Source of the DNA: JBQTKD01 sp052389435
GTDB lineage: Bacteria > Actinomycetota > Actinomycetes > Sporichthyales > Sporichthyaceae
Direction: 5' to 3'
Assembly: GCA_052389435.1 (NCBI GenBank)
Contig: JBQTIB010000061.1
Coordinates: 1 to 60,439 of the forward strand
DNA length: 60,439 bases
Part shown: piece by piece, positions 56,308 to 60,439 of the stretch
Layout of the letters: the number at the start of each line of letters is the position of its first letter
Position numbering within the stretch: the first letter of the stretch is position 1
Position numbers and translations under genes: made by a program
The notes under the pieces: generated by a model
Seen by the model: only the letters and a program-made list of their open reading frames with translations
Databases searched by the model: none
What the model was told of the DNA's origin: nothing

Positions 56308-57130
56308 ACAGCACCGTGCCGTAGCGCTCGCCGAACGCGATGTGCCCGACGTCGAGTCGGTCGCCTCCTCGAGCGACGACGCCCCCGGCCTCGCCGAACT
56401 GTGGCGTCGCTACAAGTCCGAGGGCGACGAGCGCCTGCGGGAGCGGCTGATCCTGCACTACGCGCCGCTGGTCAAGTACGTGGCCGGACGCGTGGGCGTA
56501 GGCCTGCCGCGCAACGTCGACATCGCCGACTGCGTCTCCGTCGGCGTTCTCGGCCTCATCGACGCCATCGAGAAGTTCGATCCCTCGCGCGGTGTGCCCT
56601 TCGAGCCGTACGCGATCTCCCGGGTCCGCGGCGCGATCCTCGACGAGCTCCGAGCGCAGGACTGGATTCCGCGGTCGGTGCGGGCCCGGGCCAAGGACGT
56701 GCAGCGCGCCTGGTCGGAGCTGGAGAACCGGCTGGGCCGCAACCCGTCGGAGGCCGAACTGGCGGCGGAGCTCGGCCTGTCCGCGACCGCGCTGCACAAG
56801 CTGTTCGGCCAGTTGGCCGCGGTGAACGTGCTCGCGCTCGACGAACTGCTCGGCAGCACCGTGGGGGGAACCGACGCCATCAACCTGGGGGAGACCCTCG
56901 CCGACCTCGACGCGCCCGACCCGGCCCACGTCGTGGAGTCGGCCGAGGTGCGCCGGCTGCTGGTGGAGGCGCTCGAGACGCTGGGGGAGCGGGAGCAGAC
57001 CCTGGTGCGCCTGTACTACTTCGAGGGCTTCACCCTGGCCGAGATCGGATCGGTCCTCGGCGTCACCGAATCCCGCGTGTGCCAGATGCACACGAAGGCC
57101 GTTCTCGCCCTGCGCGCCCGGCTGCGCTGA
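56282..57130 (+). CDS. whiG: RNA polymerase sigma factor WhiG (FliA family)
   Basis: A 282-residue sigma-28-type factor very like Streptomyces WhiG: ELWRRYKSEGDERLRERLILHYAPLVKYVAGRV (region 1.2-2, parts), DPSRGVPFEPYAISRVRGAILDELRAQDWIPRSVR, a region 3 (GRNPSEAELAAELGL), and region 4 ending FTLAEIGSVLGVTESRVCQMHTKAVL (helix-turn-helix). WhiG starts spore formation in Streptomyces; related factors drive motility genes. The start is uncertain: ATG 56282 is used, ATG 56252 and GTG 56300 are in frame. All lie within the xerC gene. Confidence 0.93.
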   Translation: MNKLILVPEQHRAVALAERDVPDVESVASSSDDAPGLAELWRRYKSEGDERLRERLILHYAPLVKYVAGRVGVGLPRNVDIADCVSVGVLGLIDAIEKFDPSRGVPFEPYAISRVRGAILDELRAQDWIPRSVRARAKDVQRAWSELENRLGRNPSEAELAAELGLSATALHKLFGQLAAVNVLALDELLGSTVGGTDAINLGETLADLDAPDPAHVVESAEVRRLLVEALETLGEREQTLVRLYYFEGFTLAEIGSVLGVTESRVCQMHTKAVLALRARLR

Positions 57131-57147
57131 TCGCTCCGCGCATGGCA

Positions 57148-57153
57148 TAGACT
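57148..57153 (+). promoter_or_regulatory. Candidate -10 element (TAGACT) of the rpsB operon
   Basis: TAGACT lies 18 bp after whiG and about 200 bp before rpsB, implying a leader of about 190 bases. The leader contains GC-rich inverted segments but no RNA family I recognise. Nothing coding is seen in the 222-bp gap. Confidence 0.4.
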
Positions 57154-57352
57154 CCGGGACGGCGATCCGCCTCGCGGGTCGTACTTCGCACGTCCTCCGG
57201 CACACACTCCTCGAGTGGGGGTCGGTACGCGCGCCCTCGGTCGGTTTCCAGAAATCGGTTCGGCGCGCCCAGGACGTCAGGGCATCGGCCACCCGGCCGG
57301 CGCACCAACCGAGACGCCCCGCTCACGCGTGGGCACACTGAGGAGAACACCC

Positions 57353-58195
57353 ATGGCCGTCGTCACGATGCGCCAGCTGCTCGAGAGCGGTGTCCACTTC
57401 GGACACCAGACTCGCCGCTGGAACCCGAAGATGAAGCGCTACATCTTCACCGAGCGCAACGGCATCTACATCATCGATCTGCAGCAGTCGCTGTCCTACA
57501 TCGACCGCGCGTTCGAGTTCGTCAAGGCGACCGTTGCCCACGGCGGCACCGTTCTGTTCATCGGCACCAAGAAGCAGGCCCAGGAGGCCATCGCCGAGCA
57601 GGCCACCCGCGTGGGAATGCCGTACGTCAACCAGCGCTGGCTCGGCGGCATGCTCACCAACTTCTCCACCGTCTACAAGCGCCTGCAGCGCCTCAAGGAG
57701 CTCGAGCTCCTCGACTTCGACGACGTCGCCGGTTCCGGCATGACGAAGAAGGAACTCCTCTTCCTGCAGCGCGAGAAGGAGAAGCTCGAGAAGACCCTCG
57801 GCGGCATCCGCGACATGGCCCGCGTCCCGAGCGCGGTCTGGGTCGTGGACACCAAGAAGGAGCACATCGCCGTCGGCGAGGCCCGCAAGCTGGGCATCCC
57901 GGTCGTCGCGATCCTCGACACCAACTGCGACCCGGACGAGGTCGACTACAAGATCCCGGGCAACGACGACGCCATCCGCTCGATCAACCTGCTGACCCGC
58001 GTGCTCGCCGACGCCGTCGCCGAAGGCCTCATGGCCCGCTCCGGCGTGCGGACCGGGGCCGAGGAGAAGCCGACCGGTCAGGTCGCCGGCGACGAGCCCC
58101 TCGCCGAGTGGGAGCGCGACCTGCTCACCACGACCGAGGTCGCGCCGGAGGCTCCGGCCGCCGAGGCTCCCGCCGCCGAGGCCCCCAGCGCCTGA
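57353..58195 (+). CDS. rpsB: 30S ribosomal protein S2
   Basis: A 280-residue S2: MAVVTMRQLLESGVHFGHQT, RRWNPKMKRYIFTERNGIYIIDLQQS, FIGTKKQAQEAI, NQRWLGGMLTNF, and IPVVAILDTNCDPDEVDY. The C-terminus has a short Glu/Ala/Pro tail (APAAEAPAAEAPSA). GAGGAG stands before ATG 57353. It heads rpsB-tsf-pyrH-frr. Confidence 0.97.
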   Translation: MAVVTMRQLLESGVHFGHQTRRWNPKMKRYIFTERNGIYIIDLQQSLSYIDRAFEFVKATVAHGGTVLFIGTKKQAQEAIAEQATRVGMPYVNQRWLGGMLTNFSTVYKRLQRLKELELLDFDDVAGSGMTKKELLFLQREKEKLEKTLGGIRDMARVPSAVWVVDTKKEHIAVGEARKLGIPVVAILDTNCDPDEVDYKIPGNDDAIRSINLLTRVLADAVAEGLMARSGVRTGAEEKPTGQVAGDEPLAEWERDLLTTTEVAPEAPAAEAPAAEAPSA

Positions 58196-58247
58196 CCCGC
58201 GCTCGCCCCACGCACTGCACGAGACGACGAAGACGAGGACGAGACCC

Positions 58248-59069
58248 ATGGCCGACTTCACCGCGGCGGACGTCAAGAAGCTCCGGGAGCTCACCGGCGC
58301 CGGGATGATGGACTGCAAGAAGGCGCTCGAGGAGATGAACGGCGAATTCGACGCCGCCGTCGACCACCTGCGCACCAAGGGCGCGGCCAAGGCCGCCAAG
58401 CGCAGCGCCGAGCGCACCGCCAACGCGGGCCTCATCGCCGCGTCGGGCAACGCCGTGCTCGAACTCAACTCCGAGACCGACTTCGTCGCCAAGAACGAGC
58501 AGTTCCAGGCGCTGGCCGACGAGATCGTCGCCCACGCCGATTCGGCGGGCATCGGCGACCGCGAGGCGCTGCTGGCCGCGACCCTCCCGAGCGGCAAGAC
58601 CGTTCGGGAGGCCATCGACGCCGCCAGCGCCGTCATCGGCGAGAAGCTCGACCTCGGTCAGGTCGCCCGCTTCGACGGCACGGTCGAGATCTACCTGCAC
58701 CGCAAGAGCAAGGACCTGCCGCCGGCCGGCGGCGTGCTGGTCTCCTACGACGGCACCGACCCCGGTGCCGCCCGCGGCGCCGCGCTGCAGATCGCCTCGA
58801 TGAAGCCGCTCTACGTGACGCGCGATCAGGTTCCGGCCGAGATCGTCGAGCACGAGCGCAAGATCGCCGAGGCCACGGCTCGCGAGGAGGGCAAGCCCGA
58901 AGCGGCTCTCGCCAAGATCACCGAGGGTCGCGTGCAGGGCTTCTACAAGGACGTCGTGCTGCTCGAGCAGTCCTCTGTCCAGGACAGCAAGAAGTCCGTG
59001 AAGGCCGTGCTCGACGAGGCGGGCATCACCGTCAAGGCGTTTGCGCGGCTGTCCGTCGGCGGCGCCTGA
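58248..59069 (+). CDS. tsf: Translation elongation factor Ts
   Basis: A 273-residue EF-Ts, the nucleotide exchange factor of EF-Tu: FTAADVKKLRELTGAGMMDCKKAL, NSETDFVAKNEQF (EF-Tu contact TDFV), and the C-terminal FYKDVVLLEQSSVQD. The length is normal. It follows rpsB by 52 bp on the same strand. Confidence 0.97.
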   Translation: MADFTAADVKKLRELTGAGMMDCKKALEEMNGEFDAAVDHLRTKGAAKAAKRSAERTANAGLIAASGNAVLELNSETDFVAKNEQFQALADEIVAHADSAGIGDREALLAATLPSGKTVREAIDAASAVIGEKLDLGQVARFDGTVEIYLHRKSKDLPPAGGVLVSYDGTDPGAARGAALQIASMKPLYVTRDQVPAEIVEHERKIAEATAREEGKPEAALAKITEGRVQGFYKDVVLLEQSSVQDSKKSVKAVLDEAGITVKAFARLSVGGA

Positions 59070-59120
59070 ACATCCCTCGCACTGCCAGAACACCCCGTAC
59101 GACAGGAGGGACGGACCCGC

Positions 59121-59864
59121 GTGGATTCGCTACACGCCCCCGCGGGTTCGTTCCGCCGCGTGATGCTCAAGCTCTCCGGCGAGGTGCTCGCCGGAGAGAA
59201 GGGCATCGGACTCGACCCCACGGTGGTCGCCCTGATCGCCCGTCAGGTGGCCGACGCGTCTCGCGAGACCGGGGTGCAGATTGCCGTGGTTATCGGCGGC
59301 GGCAACTTCTTCCGCGGCCAGGAACTCTCCCACGCGGGGATGGACCGTGGCCGAGCCGACTACATGGGCATGCTCGGCACCGTGATGAACTGCCTCGCCA
59401 TGCAGGACTTCATCGAGAAGCAGGGCGTGGAGACGCGGGTTCAGACCGCGATCACGATGGGCCAGGTCGCCGAGCCCTACATCCCGCGGCGGGCGGTACG
59501 CCACCTCGAGAAGGGCCGCGTCGTCATCTTCGGCGCGGGTCTCGGAGCGCCGTTCTTCTCCACGGACACCACAGCCGCCCAGCGAGCGCTGGAGGTGGGG
59601 TGCCAGGCAGTCCTCATGGGCAAGCAGGGCGTGGACGGCGTCTACGACGCCGACCCGAAGACCCACCCGGACGCGGTCCGGTTCGACTCGCTCAGCTACT
59701 CCGAATTCCTGACCCGGGGTCTCAAGGTCGCCGACGCGACGGCCATCGCCCTGTGTCGGGACAACAATCTGCCGCTTGTCGTGTTCGATCTGCTGACGGA
59801 CGGCAACATCGGCCGCGCGGTGCGCGGCGAGAAGATCGGCACAGTCATCGGCGCCGAGGTCTAG
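59121..59864 (+). CDS. pyrH: Uridylate kinase
   Basis: A 247-residue bacterial UMP kinase of the amino-acid-kinase fold, making UDP for pyrimidine nucleotide synthesis. It has RRVMLKLSGEVLAGEKGIGLD, VVIGGGNFFRG, RADYMGMLGTVMNCLAMQDF, GLGAPFFSTDTTAAQRALE and KQGVDGVYDADPK. AGGAGGGA precedes GTG 59121. frr follows 10 bp later. Confidence 0.96.
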   Translation: MDSLHAPAGSFRRVMLKLSGEVLAGEKGIGLDPTVVALIARQVADASRETGVQIAVVIGGGNFFRGQELSHAGMDRGRADYMGMLGTVMNCLAMQDFIEKQGVETRVQTAITMGQVAEPYIPRRAVRHLEKGRVVIFGAGLGAPFFSTDTTAAQRALEVGCQAVLMGKQGVDGVYDADPKTHPDAVRFDSLSYSEFLTRGLKVADATAIALCRDNNLPLVVFDLLTDGNIGRAVRGEKIGTVIGAEV

Positions 59865-59874
59865 GAGTTCACAG

Positions 59875-60432
59875 ATGATCGACGACATCCTGCTCGAGGC
59901 CGAAGAGAAGATGGAAAAGGCCCTCGCGGTCGCGAAGGACGACTTCGCCGCGATCCGCACGGGTCGTGCCAACCCGGCGATGTTCTCCAAGATCGTCGTC
60001 GAGTACTACGGCACCTTGACGCCGGTGAACCAACTCGCGGGCTTCGCCACACCCGAGCCGCGCATGGTGATCGTCACGCCCTACGACAAGGGCGCGCTCG
60101 GCGCCATCGAACGGGCGATCCGCGACTCCGACCTCGGGGTGAACCCGAGCAACGACGGCACCATCATTCGCGTCGCCCTGCCCGTCCTCACCGAGGAACG
60201 GCGCAAGGAGTACATCAAGGTGGCCCGGCACAAGGCCGAGGATGCGCGGGTCTCGATTCGCAACATCCGCCGCCACGCCAAGGACACCCTCGAAAAGCTG
60301 ATCAAGGACAAGGAAGCCGGCGAGGACGACGTCAAGCGCGCCGAGAAGCACCTCGACGAGGTCACGCACAAGCACGTCGCCGAAGTCGACGAGGTCCTCA
60401 AGCACAAGGAAGCCGAGCTTCTCGAAGTGTGA
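59875..60432 (+). CDS. frr: Ribosome recycling factor
   Basis: A 185-residue complete RRF that splits terminated ribosomes with EF-G: EAEEKMEKALAVAKDDFAAIRTGRANP, YYGTLTPVNQLAG, NDGTIIRVALPVLTEERRKEYIK and the C-terminal helix DEVLKHKEAELLEV. It ends 7 bp before the right edge of the window. It is the last gene seen of rpsB-tsf-pyrH-frr; cdsA usually follows in actinobacteria. Confidence 0.97.
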   Translation: MIDDILLEAEEKMEKALAVAKDDFAAIRTGRANPAMFSKIVVEYYGTLTPVNQLAGFATPEPRMVIVTPYDKGALGAIERAIRDSDLGVNPSNDGTIIRVALPVLTEERRKEYIKVARHKAEDARVSIRNIRRHAKDTLEKLIKDKEAGEDDVKRAEKHLDEVTHKHVAEVDEVLKHKEAELLEV

Positions 60433-60439
60433 CAGTGGG

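Overview
The window is very GC-rich (about 70 % by eye) and gene-dense. Its core gene order is that of the Actinomycetota: ddl-DUF3515-thiL-thiD-rpmB-recG-rsmD-coaD, DUF177-rpmF-rnc-mutM-smc-ftsY, amtB-glnK-glnD-ffh-rpsP-khpA-rimM-trmD-rplS-lepB-rnhB-DUF2469-yraN-dprA-xerC-whiG-rpsB-tsf-pyrH-frr. Lineage markers agree: an NdgR-type IclR regulator next to leuCD, an HU with a Lys/Ala/Pro tail, a SepIVA-like coiled coil, DUF2469, DUF3515, a CofC/FbiD homologue with an LLM F420-dependent oxidoreductase, and WhiG. WhiG suggests a sporulating and/or motile filamentous actinomycete (Sporichthya/Frankia-like lineages would fit). That placement is inference.

Region 1 (1-1190) is the right end of an integrated mobile element. 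It holds the C-terminus of an apparent IS110-type transposase, a truncated MobF/TraA-like relaxase remnant, a short direct repeat, and a roughly 46-bp 3' fragment of tRNA-Glu(CTC) that looks like an attachment-site copy. A strong hairpin lies just outside it.

Region 2 (1200-8860) is accessory chromosome: a GNAT protein, a secreted serpin lipoprotein, a zinc-ribbon protein of unknown function, a GH63-like hydrolase, a large multi-pass membrane protein, and a trans-sulfuration PLP enzyme translationally coupled to ndgR.

Region 3 (8860-19450) carries leuCD divergent from ndgR, hupB with a perfect terminator shared with the convergent cofC, then plsC-gpsA-LLM oxidoreductase-ddl, DUF3515/AsnC (minus strand), thiL-thiD and rpmB.

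Region 4 (19680-35764) is DNA repair, RNA processing and segregation: fakA-like, recG, rsmD, coaD, sepIVA-like, DUF177, rpmF, rnc, mutM, smc, HAD and ftsY. It is interrupted by a small coiled-coil gene with a long foldable leader, a repeat-rich gene-free stretch and a kelch-type lipoprotein.

Region 5 (35765-41959) is a nitrogen module, amtB1-glnK1, amtB2-glnK2 and glnD. AmtB1 keeps both pore histidines. AmtB2 has Glu in place of the first one. GlnR-like half-sites precede both amtB genes.

Region 6 (41956-43651) is a TetR regulator divergent from a short-chain dehydrogenase, with three matching palindromic operators between them.

Region 7 (43739-60432) is translation and secretion (ffh, rpsP, khpA, rimM, trmD, rplS, two tandem signal peptidases I, rnhB), then yraN-comM-dprA-xerC-whiG and rpsB-tsf-pyrH-frr. 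Most genes here overlap as GTGA/ATGA or sit a few bases apart, so they probably form long operons. Two perfect actinobacterial DnaA boxes lie in the DUF2469-yraN gap.

No CRISPR array, rRNA gene or intact tRNA gene was found.
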